From contig CP019636.1 of assembly GCA_002163975.1 (NCBI GenBank), positions 6,141,501 through 6,205,500 of the forward strand: a stretch of DNA of 64,000 nt, written 5' to 3'. Below the pieces are notes generated by a model. That model had not been told where the DNA came from and ran no database searches. It worked only from the letters and a program-made list of their open reading frames with translations. Every line of letters begins with the position of its first letter. Within the stretch, counting starts at the first letter, position 1. Below are positions 18,014 to 27,243 of this stretch, piece by piece. Origin of the DNA: Nostocales cyanobacterium HT-58-2. GTDB taxonomy: Bacteria > Cyanobacteriota > Cyanobacteriia > Cyanobacteriales > Nostocaceae. The position numbers and the translations under genes are program-made.

Positions 18014-18937
18014 ATGTTAACAAACTTAAAATTGAGACAAAAATTTACAGCTTTGCTACTTGTCATTCTTGTAGTAGGTTTGAGCTTAAGTGGAGTAGCT
18101 CTTTCTGCTTTGCTAACGCAAAATGCCAAAAATGAAATTGCTTCAAGAGCTTTAACACTCATCGACACGATGACTTCTTTGCGTGAGTACACACTTATCC
18201 AAGTCTATCCAGAACTCTCTAATAAACTGGAAGAGAAGTTTGTGCCCCAAGTTGTATCCGCATACTCAGCACGAGAGGTTTTTGAAATTCTACGAAAAAA
18301 ACCAGAATATCGGGACTTCTTTTATAAAGAAGCGGCAACAAATCCTACAAATCTTCGGGATAAAGCAGATAGTTTTGAAGCAAACATTTTAGAGCGTTTT
18401 AGAAAAGAAAAAGATTTAAAACAGGTGAGTGGATTTCGGTCGCTTCCTGGCGGAGAAATATTTTACATTTCCCGTCCACTCAAAATTTCTCAAGAAAGTT
18501 GTCTTCTGTGTCATAGTACTCCTGAAGCCGCACCGAAAACTATGATTGACCGCTTCGGCGCAGTTGGTGGATTTGGGTGGCATTTGAATGAAATTGTCGC
18601 AGCGCAAATAGTTTCACTACCAGCAAGCAAAGTCATCGAAAAAGCTCATCAATCTTCTTTATTGATAGTGGGACTTGTCTCTGCTGTTTTTATAGCTGTC
18701 ATGGTTTTAGTGAATATCTTTTTAAATCGACAAGTTATTATTCCTCTTAAGCGCATAACTCGTGTAGCTGAAGAAGTCAGCACAGGTCATTTGGATGTTG
18801 ATTTTGATCAGATTTCTAATGATGAAATTGGTAATCTTGCCAAAGCTTTCAAAAGGATGAAGTTAAGTTTAGAAATGGCAATGAAAAGAATCAGACGTAC
18901 TCATGGAGGAAATACAGGAGGAACCGCAGGGAATTAA
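18014..18937 (+). CDS. membrane c-type haem sensor (Tll0287-like/DUF3365) with HAMP domain
   Basis: TM1 covers residues 10-33. An extracytoplasmic domain of the Tll0287/DUF3365 type follows to about 205, containing the haem c attachment site CLLCH at 163-167 and the family context GGEIFYISRPL before it. TM2 is at 215-237, and a HAMP linker spans 238-292 (IPLKRITRVAEEVSTGHLD, then DEIGNLAKAFKRMK). The protein ends about 15 residues later with a Gly/Thr-rich tail, with no kinase, cyclase or methyl-accepting domain. The haem-binding domain in the periplasm or lumen could sense redox state or a small ligand and pass the signal through HAMP to a separate protein. Ser/Thr kinase genes flank it on both sides. 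Confidence 0.88.
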   Translation: MLTNLKLRQKFTALLLVILVVGLSLSGVALSALLTQNAKNEIASRALTLIDTMTSLREYTLIQVYPELSNKLEEKFVPQVVSAYSAREVFEILRKKPEYRDFFYKEAATNPTNLRDKADSFEANILERFRKEKDLKQVSGFRSLPGGEIFYISRPLKISQESCLLCHSTPEAAPKTMIDRFGAVGGFGWHLNEIVAAQIVSLPASKVIEKAHQSSLLIVGLVSAVFIAVMVLVNIFLNRQVIIPLKRITRVAEEVSTGHLDVDFDQISNDEIGNLAKAFKRMKLSLEMAMKRIRRTHGGNTGGTAGN

Positions 18938-19177
18938 GCTTACACCCAGTTATGGGAGAGCCTAATTGTGTGTTGCAGTTTTGATTCTCTTATAGGGTAT
19001 CTTGTCCGTCTTAACATTAGAAACTGGGCAAGATACTTACCCTACAAGTGTTTGTGTTTAATATCAATAAAAATGACTATGTTTACTTAATAAACAAGAT
19101 TTTCTTCGTAGGCTTTGTTCGTATAGCCCGAGAACCGAGAGGAAAATTGTGAGAGTTATTTACGACTCATCAACTGT

Positions 19178-20428
19178 TTATGAAAATAGACGTTTTCTAA
19201 ATTCAAAAGCTGCTGATGCATCAGGAATTTCTCTTGCTAAAAATTCAACAAATTGGTAGGGCGACAGATGTGGGGTTTCAGCCAGTGTTTCTTCTACAAT
19301 CAGACTCGCTATTGGTCCAATATAGTAAGCGAGTTCTTGCTGACAACGTTGTATGAAAACTGGATTCAGTGAGGATTGTTGTGGTTGTGGTTTAACTTCT
19401 TGAAAGTGCTGCTGATAAGATGAACTTCTAGCCGAACTCACTATTGTTTCTGGATATTGGGGTGATTGCCGCATTGTAACAACAGGCTGAGATCCCTCTA
19501 CGATCACAGTAGGAGGCAAATCAACCATTGTTGATTCTGGCATCACTTGAGATTGTCCGCCGATACGCTCCAAGTCTGCAAGAACTTCCTTTGAAGATTG
19601 ATATCGCTGCTTAGGCGTATCTGCTAGCAGTTTATCAAGTACCCGGGCAAAATCATTGGTGACATTGGTGTAAGAATACCATCTCCACTCTAAAGAGTAC
19701 TGATCCATAAGGAAGGATGGATCTCTACCTGTTAGTAAGACAATTGCAGTCACACCTAGAGCATAAAGATCACTGCTGGGGGAACACAAACCTAAGCTAA
19801 TTTGTTCACGGGGAGCATATCCCACTTTGCCCACAAGTGACATTTTGCCAACAAAAGTCATGTGGTAAGCAGAGCCAGTTTCGTTAAGATCAGCTATTTG
19901 CTTTCCCACGCCAAAATCAATCAGCACTGGCAAGTTTTTGCCATCAGGCAGCATGATGTTGTCAGGAGAAATATCTCGATGGATAATGTTGTGCTGGTGA
20001 ACATAGTGCAGCACAGGTAACAGATTTTTTAACCAGTGTACAACTTCGGCTTCAGCAAAAGTTCGTCCCTGGCTTTGCCGCTCTCGCAACAGTGCTGAAT
20101 ATGTTTTACCATCAACAAATTCCTGTACCAAAAATAACCGACCATCCCCCTCAAAGCAAGCCAAGAACTGAGGAATCTGAGGGTGTTCCAACTGATGAAG
20201 AATTTTTGCTTCTCTTTTAAATAAGTTGCGACATTTTTCTAGAGCATTTTCCCCTGAACCAGTGGGCGCAAATTCTTTTAAGACACATGCCTCGTTGAAG
20301 CGACGAGTATCAAACGCTAAATACGTTCTTCCTAATCCCCCCTGCCCCAACAGTTTTTGAATGATATAACGATTATCAATCATCGTTCCCGAAGGAATTT
20401 CTGGTTTTACTAAGGGAGACTGAGACAT
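19178..20428 (-). CDS. Hanks-type Ser/Thr protein kinase with altered catalytic loop
   Basis: The kinase domain covers residues 20-285: LGQGGLGRTY at 28-37, the ATP-binding Lys at 51 in VLKEF, HRDISPDNIM at 150-159 and DFG at 171-173. The catalytic-loop Lys two residues after HRD is Ser154; Asp152 and Asn157 are kept, so activity is possible but not certain. After a Pro/Ser/Gln-rich linker (290-350), the last 65 residues form a helical module (FIQRCQQELAYYIGPIASLI to EFRKRLF) found at the end of several cyanobacterial kinases. No membrane segment is present, so it is cytosolic. It lies between the haem sensor and the PhnD-like lipoprotein. An alternative start at Met16 exists. Confidence 0.92.
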   Translation of the reverse strand: MSQSPLVKPEIPSGTMIDNRYIIQKLLGQGGLGRTYLAFDTRRFNEACVLKEFAPTGSGENALEKCRNLFKREAKILHQLEHPQIPQFLACFEGDGRLFLVQEFVDGKTYSALLRERQSQGRTFAEAEVVHWLKNLLPVLHYVHQHNIIHRDISPDNIMLPDGKNLPVLIDFGVGKQIADLNETGSAYHMTFVGKMSLVGKVGYAPREQISLGLCSPSSDLYALGVTAIVLLTGRDPSFLMDQYSLEWRWYSYTNVTNDFARVLDKLLADTPKQRYQSSKEVLADLERIGGQSQVMPESTMVDLPPTVIVEGSQPVVTMRQSPQYPETIVSSARSSSYQQHFQEVKPQPQQSSLNPVFIQRCQQELAYYIGPIASLIVEETLAETPHLSPYQFVEFLAREIPDASAAFEFRKRLFS

Positions 20429-20715
20429 AACATTGCACTCCTAGCTAGCCTAAGTATTTTGTTTATGAATAATTTGATGTTTCCAAGGTCAAAAACTCTA
20501 TAAGGTAATAATTGTCATAATTTATAGATCCCGGGTTTTCTATCATAACTACAGAACAACGCAGTGGATTTCCTTAATAGCAATATGTTACAAAATAGAC
20601 ATTTTGTCCCCTAAGAGCTTATTCATCGTTACGCTAACCTCTGAAGAACCTAATTATCTATCGGGGGAATTTTCAAACAAAACGCAAAACAATGATTAGA
20701 TTTTGTAATATGACT

Positions 20716-21633
20716 TTAGTTTACTGCTTGTCTATCTACTTTCTGGTGATGGGCAGACTCTTGATTGAGCAAAACAGCAGGTGTTTTCTTGACCTGCGCT
20801 TCAAGAGGTCTGACTTTTTGCACTAATTTAATAAACTGCTCGTAGTTAGGGACTTTTGCTGCTGGGATATAGCCAGCGTCTGCTGCAATATCTCCAGGTG
20901 CTTCGTTCATCGCTTTTTGAATTTGCTGCTGTTGATTACGCTCCACAGTCGGCGCTAGTAAAACAACCGCAGGAGGAATCCATCGGCTAGTGTGTAAAAT
21001 TCTGAACTTGGTTGTACTAAATTCTCGCTGATAAAGCTCAAAATCCTTCTCAGATAATGCGCCTGCATCAACTTTACCTTCACTGAGCCACTGTAGGACT
21101 GTTTTGGGAGTAGGAGCAAAACGAATTTGAGCAAGAGTTAAACCGTACAAATCGTACAGAGGAACATAATAACCAGCAGCAGACCCTGCTGCTCCTAGGG
21201 CAACGGTTTTATTGGTAAGATCTGCTATTGCTTTTATTGGTTGATCATCTCGGACTACAAGTAAGGAACGTTGTCTACCACTGATCCCCTCCATAGAAAA
21301 CAGAGGAGTGTAAAGTTCTTTGCCGATCGCGATCGCTGCTAAACCCGGAGATGCAAAAACAATCTCCCAATTTTTACGTTCAATTTGCTCTAGAGCTTGC
21401 AGTTCATTGTAAGCAGGTTCTAGGTCTACAATCGACTGAGTTTGTCTTGCTATGTAGTCTTTGAAGCGTTCGTATTTTTCTATGGATACATTTCCTTCAC
21501 CATAGCTTACCACACCTATGGTCAACCTCTCCGATTTCATGTCTTCTTTTTTATCATTGCATCCTACCCCTAATAATCCAATCACTACCAGAAACTGAAT
21601 AAGCAAAAAACGTTGTAGAATAACGGTTTTCAT
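20716..21633 (-). CDS. PhnD-like substrate-binding lipoprotein
   Basis: A signal peptide ends in a lipobox (LLGVGC, Cys at about residue 25), so the mature protein is membrane-anchored outside the cytoplasm. The rest is a PhnD/SsuA-type periplasmic-binding fold: LTIGVVSYGEGN, the ELQALEQIERKNWEIVFASP pattern, and GAAGSAAGYYVPLYDLYG, typical of phosphate/phosphonate-binding homologues. No permease or ATPase of a phosphonate importer is adjacent; the divergent ABC gene at 21827 is an ABCG-type exporter. This protein may therefore act as a ligand receptor for signalling instead of uptake, as other orphan PhnD-like proteins do. The ligand cannot be predicted. Confidence 0.85.
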   Translation of the reverse strand: MKTVILQRFLLIQFLVVIGLLGVGCNDKKEDMKSERLTIGVVSYGEGNVSIEKYERFKDYIARQTQSIVDLEPAYNELQALEQIERKNWEIVFASPGLAAIAIGKELYTPLFSMEGISGRQRSLLVVRDDQPIKAIADLTNKTVALGAAGSAAGYYVPLYDLYGLTLAQIRFAPTPKTVLQWLSEGKVDAGALSEKDFELYQREFSTTKFRILHTSRWIPPAVVLLAPTVERNQQQQIQKAMNEAPGDIAADAGYIPAAKVPNYEQFIKLVQKVRPLEAQVKKTPAVLLNQESAHHQKVDRQAVN

Positions 21634-21826
21634 TCTTCAATGACAGTTAGATAAAAGTTATCAAGTTAGAGATTCTATAGATTATCGCTATTCTAAGTAC
21701 TGAATCTAAGAATTCATGTTAAAAATTAATTTTTCATAAACCTTTTGTTGCTATTTGAAAATATTAGTTGACGAACATCCATTATTTCGGATCATCATTA
21801 GAAACAATCGCTAATCAACCAATCTA

Positions 21827-24256
21827 ATGACTGGTAGATTTGAACAAGCTACACTTGTCACTCCTCAACCTTATTTAGAACTAAATAGCCAAGGGCAAAT
21901 CCTACGACTCAATCTTGACAAAGATGTCCATCGTTTGGGTCGTGGTCGGGACTGGGCAGATTTAGAAGTTCCAATGGGCTGGGAAGTTTGCTCTAGAAAG
22001 CAGGCAATCTTACAAAAAGAAGGAAAAGACTACAGAATATACGACGGTGATGGTTCACATCCTAGTCGCAATGGGATATTTCTCAATCAAAATCGAATAA
22101 ATGCCTCTGAAGGCTATCTCTTGAAAGATGGAGTTGAACTGGAGATTGGGCAATCTCTTACCAACAGAATATTGTTAACTTACCATAATCCAGATAGTTC
22201 TGTCGGTAATCACCTAGTGATCCCCAGTAATCGTCGTTTGGATTTGAGAAGTTTGAAAGATTGGCCCGTGCAGCTGGGTCGCGCCCCGGGGAGCGATCGC
22301 TACTCCACAATGCAGCTAGATGCACCGACTATTTCCCGCCTACACGCCACAATTTATCCTGACAGTCAAGGCGGACACACTTTAAATGACCACAGTACCA
22401 ATGGGATTTTTGTTGATGGTGTAAGAGTCTCAAAACGTCTCCATTTGGAGGATGGCAGTAAAATTCAGATTGGTCCGTTTACATTACTGTATCGTCGCGA
22501 CTCTTTAGAATTATTAAACACTGGGAGTCAAATCCGTCTTGATGTTTACCAACTTATACGCAAGGTTCAAGACAAGGAAAAAAAGGAAAAAGTTATCCTC
22601 AACGATGTGTCTTTGGTGATTCAACCAGGACAGTTGGTGGCGTTGGTTGGTGGTAGTGGTGCAGGTAAGTCCACCCTGATGAAATCCCTTTTGGGAATTG
22701 AACCAGTCACATCGGGTACAGTGTATCTCAATGGAGACAACCTGCGACAACACTGGGCGATGTATCGTTCGCAAATTGGTTATGTTCCCCAGGATGACAT
22801 TGTGCATCCTGATTTGAGTGTTGAAGAAGTGATTTCCTACGCTTGTAAGTTGCGACTTCCACCAGATACAAATGTCAAGCAAGTTGTTGAGACGACACTA
22901 GAGCAAATAAAGTTGAGTCACGTCAGACATAACTTTATTCGCAATCTTAGTGGTGGTCAGCGTAAACGCGTCAGCATTGGTGTGGAATTATTAGCAGATC
23001 CAAAACTGTTCTTCCTGGATGAACCGACTTCTGGACTTGACCCCGGTCTAGACAAAGAAATGATGAAGTTATTGCGGGAATTAGCAGATCAAGGACGAAC
23101 AGTTGTGTTAGTGACGCATGCGACAGCAAATATTGAGGTGTGCGATCGCATTACTTTTATGGGTCGTGGTGGTAAACTATGCTACTTTGGACCGCCCCAG
23201 AACGCATTGCGTTTCTTTGAAATGCCTTCTGAAGATTTGAAATACTTCTCAGATATTTATATTAAGCTAGACCAAGGCGCCACCATATCAGAAGTTCTAT
23301 CAACTGTTGACTATTGGGCACAGAAATACCAATATTCACCGGAATATCAAAACTACGTCCAAGCGCTTCTTAGTCCAGGGAAAGATACCAAAGCTAAGAC
23401 TGATTACGCCAACCACCACACGGGGATATCTCCCTTTAAACAATTATGGTTACTCAGTCAGAGGTATCTCCAGTTAGTACTTAGAGACCGCGCCAGTTGG
23501 ATTTTCTCTTTAATATCAGGTCCAATTGCCATTGGTCTAACAGCTTGGATATTGCAAGGCGAAACACCCCTGCAAAGACTCGATCAAGCTGAACTGAGTC
23601 AAAATTCTCTGGCGCTCAAGGTACTTTTCATTTTCAGTTGTATTGGAATTTGGATTGGACTTTCGAGTTCTGTGCGTGAAATTGTTAAGGAATCAGCAAT
23701 TTATGCCAGAGAAAGACTGATTAATCTTGGCTTATTACCCTACTTAGGTTCTAAAGTCTTAATACGTTTTGGTCTGGCTCTTCTTCAAACTCTATTGATT
23801 GTTTTAGCAGTTGTGGTGGGCTTTAAATCACCAGAATATCATCTCATGCCTTGGTATCTCGGCTTAGGGATAACAACATTTTTAACCCTGATAGCTAGTG
23901 TTAGCCTGAGTTTACTCATTTCAGCATTTGTTAAGAATGAAAACGAGGCTAATAGTATTCTTCCTTTGATTATGATTCCCCAGATTATTTTGTCAGGGGT
24001 ACTTTTTGAACTCAAAGGATTACCAGGTAAACTTGGCTGGCTGACGATTAGTAGATGGTCTATGGGAGCTTATGGAGCCTTAGTTAATGTTAATAAAATG
24101 ATTCCTGCAAATACCCCAGAAGATATTGTGAAAGCGTCTTCCGTTTATGATGCAACATGGAAGAATCTCGGCTTAAATTGGGGTATTCTTGGTGCGCATG
24201 CTTTGGTATGCTTGGTGGTGGCGCTGATATTGCAAAAGCGGAAGGATATTGTTTAA
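21827..24256 (+). CDS. double-FHA ABC transporter, ABCG-type half-transporter
   Basis: Two forkhead-associated domains lie at about 37-110 (RLGRGRDWADLEVP, SRKQA, RNGIFLN) and 148-215 (LGRAPGSDRYS, SRLHATI, STNGIFVDG). Both keep the conserved Gly-Arg, Ser-Arg and Asn-Gly residues that bind phosphothreonine. An ABC ATPase follows, with Walker A GGSGAGKS at 275-282, signature LSGGQRKR, Walker B LFFLDEPTSG and the switch His in VTHAT. The C-terminal part is an ABC2-type membrane domain of about six segments, giving the NBD-TMD order of ABCG proteins. FHA domains suggest control by Ser/Thr kinases, and two such kinases are encoded within 6.5 kb. The substrate is unknown; relatives export lipids or glycans. 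Confidence 0.93.
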   Translation: MTGRFEQATLVTPQPYLELNSQGQILRLNLDKDVHRLGRGRDWADLEVPMGWEVCSRKQAILQKEGKDYRIYDGDGSHPSRNGIFLNQNRINASEGYLLKDGVELEIGQSLTNRILLTYHNPDSSVGNHLVIPSNRRLDLRSLKDWPVQLGRAPGSDRYSTMQLDAPTISRLHATIYPDSQGGHTLNDHSTNGIFVDGVRVSKRLHLEDGSKIQIGPFTLLYRRDSLELLNTGSQIRLDVYQLIRKVQDKEKKEKVILNDVSLVIQPGQLVALVGGSGAGKSTLMKSLLGIEPVTSGTVYLNGDNLRQHWAMYRSQIGYVPQDDIVHPDLSVEEVISYACKLRLPPDTNVKQVVETTLEQIKLSHVRHNFIRNLSGGQRKRVSIGVELLADPKLFFLDEPTSGLDPGLDKEMMKLLRELADQGRTVVLVTHATANIEVCDRITFMGRGGKLCYFGPPQNALRFFEMPSEDLKYFSDIYIKLDQGATISEVLSTVDYWAQKYQYSPEYQNYVQALLSPGKDTKAKTDYANHHTGISPFKQLWLLSQRYLQLVLRDRASWIFSLISGPIAIGLTAWILQGETPLQRLDQAELSQNSLALKVLFIFSCIGIWIGLSSSVREIVKESAIYARERLINLGLLPYLGSKVLIRFGLALLQTLLIVLAVVVGFKSPEYHLMPWYLGLGITTFLTLIASVSLSLLISAFVKNENEANSILPLIMIPQIILSGVLFELKGLPGKLGWLTISRWSMGAYGALVNVNKMIPANTPEDIVKASSVYDATWKNLGLNWGILGAHALVCLVVALILQKRKDIV

Positions 24257-24337
24257 GGAAATTTTTTGAATTTCGCGCTCACAAAGCAACTTCAGGAAGA
24301 TGCTGTGAAGTCGCACAAAAGCTTGATTTTTTGAGTA

Positions 24338-24409
<72 letters not shown>

Positions 24410-24676
24410 AATTTCATCTAAAATAACACAAATAGCATGAAGTTCCAAGATGCAAGAACGGAATGAAGACATACGTGTTGCATAGTTAGCTGCTGCACGA
24501 CCGTACAGATCAAGAATCCTAAAGTTGTTTGGCACAGGGCACAGAAGCTTTAAAAAGTCGTAACAGGTTGAATGGTTGTGTCTTGTGTCTGATTCAAGGA
24601 AAAACCGCTATGATATTAAGCTTCAAGGGACGTAGCTGTTATGTTCAGTCCGATGTTTATCTAGCCTATCAACACT

Positions 24677-26380
24677 ATGACCAAGCCTTGGTATTGGCGA
24701 TCGCTCCTGTTAAAAAATCGTACTGGCTCTGATATTTTCGCAGCCTTATTTCGCCATACCTCTAACTCTTCGCCTAAAATTGCCACTCTGCTAGAAAGCC
24801 CCTACCCAACACCACCAGATCATCCTCAACTTGCTCGATATTCTATCTGTGCAGGCGCTCCTCGGATAGTAGATGGAGTTGTGCAAATGTGGGCACCACA
24901 GCTTGGGCAAGTTTTGCCGTTTCTCGAACAGCTGCTACAAACAAGAGGACATGGAGACGCGGGGACACGGGGACACGGGGAAGTAGTGACAAAACTCTCC
25001 GCATCACCCTCGGGGTATCTCCTGCAAAGAGGCTACGCCAACGGAAGTTCGGACTCGACGGAAACCACCAAGACAGCGGCTTCCTCACCGTGTCTCTCAC
25101 TCTCTCCATCTTCTCCACCTCCCCACCTCCCCTTCACAGGCGGTTGGCTAGGTTGGCTAGGTTATGATATCGCATGGGAAATTGAACAGCTTCCCCAAAA
25201 CAAATCTGATACTCTATCGTTTCCAGTTGCTTTTTGGTACGAACCAGAGTGTTTTGCCATCCTAGATCACTGGGAGCAAGTTTTATGGTTGGCTAGCAGT
25301 TATCCTGCAGGATTGGATGAATTGGAGAAGAGAGTAGAGGGACTAAAAGAAGGAAAAGTGGACACCGGGACATTGTCCCCCCGTCTCCCCTTCTTTGCGT
25401 CATCTCCTGCTCCACATTTTTTGACTTCTCAAGAGGAATACGAAACTGCAGTTAACCGTGCAAAAAAATATCTTCAGGCTGGAGACATCTTTCAGGCGAA
25501 TCTTTCACTACGGTTTGAAACACAAACAACCGCTTGCGGGTGGGAAATTTATCGTGCTTTGCAGCAGATCAATCCTTCTCCATTTGCAAGCTATTGGCAA
25601 ACGCCTTGGGGAGAGGTGATTAGCTGTTCACCAGAAAGGTTGGTGCAACTACAAAGAGGTTCAGATGAGTTATTTTGCGTCTCTACAAGACCGATCGCCG
25701 GGACGCGATCGCGTGGGGGAACCCCAAAAAGCGATCAACAACTCGCACAAGATTTACTCAGCAATGCCAAAGAACGTGCTGAACACATTATGCTAGTTGA
25801 TTTGGAACGCAATGATTTAGGGCGAGTGTGCAAGTGGGGAACTGTTGCTGTTGACGAATTGCTAACAATTGAGCGTTATAGCCACGTCATGCATCTTGTC
25901 AGTAACATCAAAGGTAGCTTAAGATCTGATTGCAACGCTGTTGACTTGATTCGCGCCATGTTCCCCGGTGGCACGATCACAGGTTGCCCCAAGGTTCGCT
26001 GCATGGAAATTATTGAAGAACTAGAACCGATGCGGCGAAATTTGTTCTATGGTTCCTGCGGCTATTTAGATTGGCGTGGTCACTTAGACCTAAATATCTT
26101 GATCCGCACTCTCCTACTAGCTCCTTCTACGGAGGGGGACAAAGGGAAAACGAGGACAACGAGGAATTTTCCTGTTTTTACCCATCTCGATACTCCCCAC
26201 TCCCCAACAGCCTCTACTACCTATTCTCAACTTAACACTGTTTGGGGACAGGTTGGAGCAGGTATTGTTGCAGACAGCGATCCCGAGAGAGAATGGTATG
26301 AGTCTCTGCACAAAGCGCAAGCACAACTTAAAGCACTGACAATGGTCATGAGTCAAACGTTTATCCGTCCTGAATCCTGA
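24677..26380 (+). CDS. pabB: aminodeoxychorismate synthase component I (PabB) with three repeat-derived inserts
   Basis: PabB converts chorismate and ammonia to aminodeoxychorismate for folate. The C-terminal chorismate-binding half is intact: RPIAGTRSRGG, ERAEHIMLVDLERNDLGRV, the PabB-type FPGGTITGCPKVR (TrpE usually has SAGTVSGAPK here) and IIEELEPMRRNLFYG. The protein is 567 residues, longer than usual for stand-alone PabB. The excess maps to low-complexity inserts at residues 89-152, 224-246 and about 480-505, rich in Gly/Thr/Arg or Ser/Pro. They are encoded by ggggacac-type repeats and all keep the frame. The start MTKPWYWRSL is preferred because it reads straight into the N-terminal domain. 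Confidence 0.9.
   Translation: MTKPWYWRSLLLKNRTGSDIFAALFRHTSNSSPKIATLLESPYPTPPDHPQLARYSICAGAPRIVDGVVQMWAPQLGQVLPFLEQLLQTRGHGDAGTRGHGEVVTKLSASPSGYLLQRGYANGSSDSTETTKTAASSPCLSLSPSSPPPHLPFTGGWLGWLGYDIAWEIEQLPQNKSDTLSFPVAFWYEPECFAILDHWEQVLWLASSYPAGLDELEKRVEGLKEGKVDTGTLSPRLPFFASSPAPHFLTSQEEYETAVNRAKKYLQAGDIFQANLSLRFETQTTACGWEIYRALQQINPSPFASYWQTPWGEVISCSPERLVQLQRGSDELFCVSTRPIAGTRSRGGTPKSDQQLAQDLLSNAKERAEHIMLVDLERNDLGRVCKWGTVAVDELLTIERYSHVMHLVSNIKGSLRSDCNAVDLIRAMFPGGTITGCPKVRCMEIIEELEPMRRNLFYGSCGYLDWRGHLDLNILIRTLLLAPSTEGDKGKTRTTRNFPVFTHLDTPHSPTASTTYSQLNTVWGQVGAGIVADSDPEREWYESLHKAQAQLKALTMVMSQTFIRPES
24941..25133 (+). repeat. repeat-derived in-frame insert in pabB
   Basis: The segment begins with ggagacgcggggacacgg-type tandem units. 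It continues with ctcctgcaaagaggctacgccaacgg, related to the modules of the intergenic mosaic blocks, and ends in a pyrimidine-rich tract. It adds about 64 residues between the two PabB subdomains without a stop codon. Confidence 0.75.
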
Positions 26381-26439
26381 GTTCGTAATTCAGAGAGATT
26401 GGCTGATGAGCGGCAATTTGCACATTCAGGGAACCCCAA

Positions 26440-26768
26440 CGCCACTCGCTTCTCAAACATTCAAAGTTCGTCTTGAAAGGTTTGCCGGGCGTGGGAAACC
26501 CCTCCGGGTGAATCCTTCTCCTATCTCAGAGGCTACGCCAACGGATACGCTACGCGAGCACCCTTCTCCTGCCCAGACGCTACCGCAAACGGGTGATGCT
26601 CCTTCTCTACGAGACGCTTCGCGTAGCTTGCTTAAGCGTAGGGGTACGTCGCTACCGCTTCTCCTATCACCAGATGCACTCGCATTTGCTAACGCCAGTC
26701 GCTGTGAGAGCGGGAAAGCCATCATTTGCGCTAGATTCACCGCAAGCGATCGGCTCAACTTTCCGCAA
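26440..26768. repeat. GC-rich mosaic repeat block 3
   Basis: The block lies between pabB and pipX. It contains agaggctacgccaacgg, tacgagacgcttcgcgtagc and ctcctatcaccagatgcactcgc; the last copies the module at 1331-1360. It also carries cgccagtcgctgtgagagcgggaaa, shared with the start of block 1 (1288-1313). Overlapping ORFs up to 160 codons on both strands are composition artefacts. Confidence 0.8.
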
Positions 26769-26964
26769 AATTCAAAATGATTTTTTGAACTTTGAATTTT
26801 GAAGTAAGCGAGTGACTCACCACAGCGCTGGCTTGACAATCTAGTCCCTCCTCTTGACTTTGATTTTTTGGTATTTTCACAAGGATTTTGGCGAAATGTG
26901 TCCATCATCGTCAAAGTTTTTGTATACAACTGCAAAAATATATATACTCATCACTCTGCATTAA

Positions 26965-27243
26965 ATGAACTCAGAAAACTCGGAAACTTACATAAACCAT
27001 CCAACTTGGGGTTTGCTCTTTAGGATTTGTATGGTAGACGAGAGCCAAGAGTTGTTTACGACACTGTATGCCCAACGCTTATTCTTTTTAGTAACGACTG
27101 ATGTTAAAGGTATGAAGTTTCAACCTATTGGACGCACCGAGGCCAGAATGATGCTGGAAAATCGCTTGCGTAACTTACGTCGTACGGGGCAATCTCAGGA
27201 GTACGATCAGCTTCAGAGTGTTTTCCAACGCACCTTCCAATGA
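26965..27243 (+). CDS. pipX: PII-interacting protein PipX, NtcA co-activator
   Basis: PipX binds either the nitrogen regulator NtcA, which it co-activates, or the PII protein when 2-oxoglutarate is low. The 92-residue protein starts MNSENSETYINHPTWGLLF and has the Tudor-like beta domain (WGLLFRICMVDESQELFTTL, then YAQRLFFLV and FQPIGRTEAR). The two C-terminal helices follow (ARMMLENRLRNLRRTG). Length and order match the family. The stop codon overlaps the pipY start (ATGA at 27240-27243), so the two are translationally coupled, as known for Synechococcus pipXY. Confidence 0.96.
   Translation: MNSENSETYINHPTWGLLFRICMVDESQELFTTLYAQRLFFLVTTDVKGMKFQPIGRTEARMMLENRLRNLRRTGQSQEYDQLQSVFQRTFQ

Noticed and set aside
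24529..24732. 67-codon ORF overlapping the pabB start
   Set aside because: It lies in a different frame from pabB, with no RBS or family signal.
26406..26935. ORFs of up to 160 codons on both strands after pabB
   Set aside because: They lie in mosaic repeat block 3 and have no protein-like sequence.
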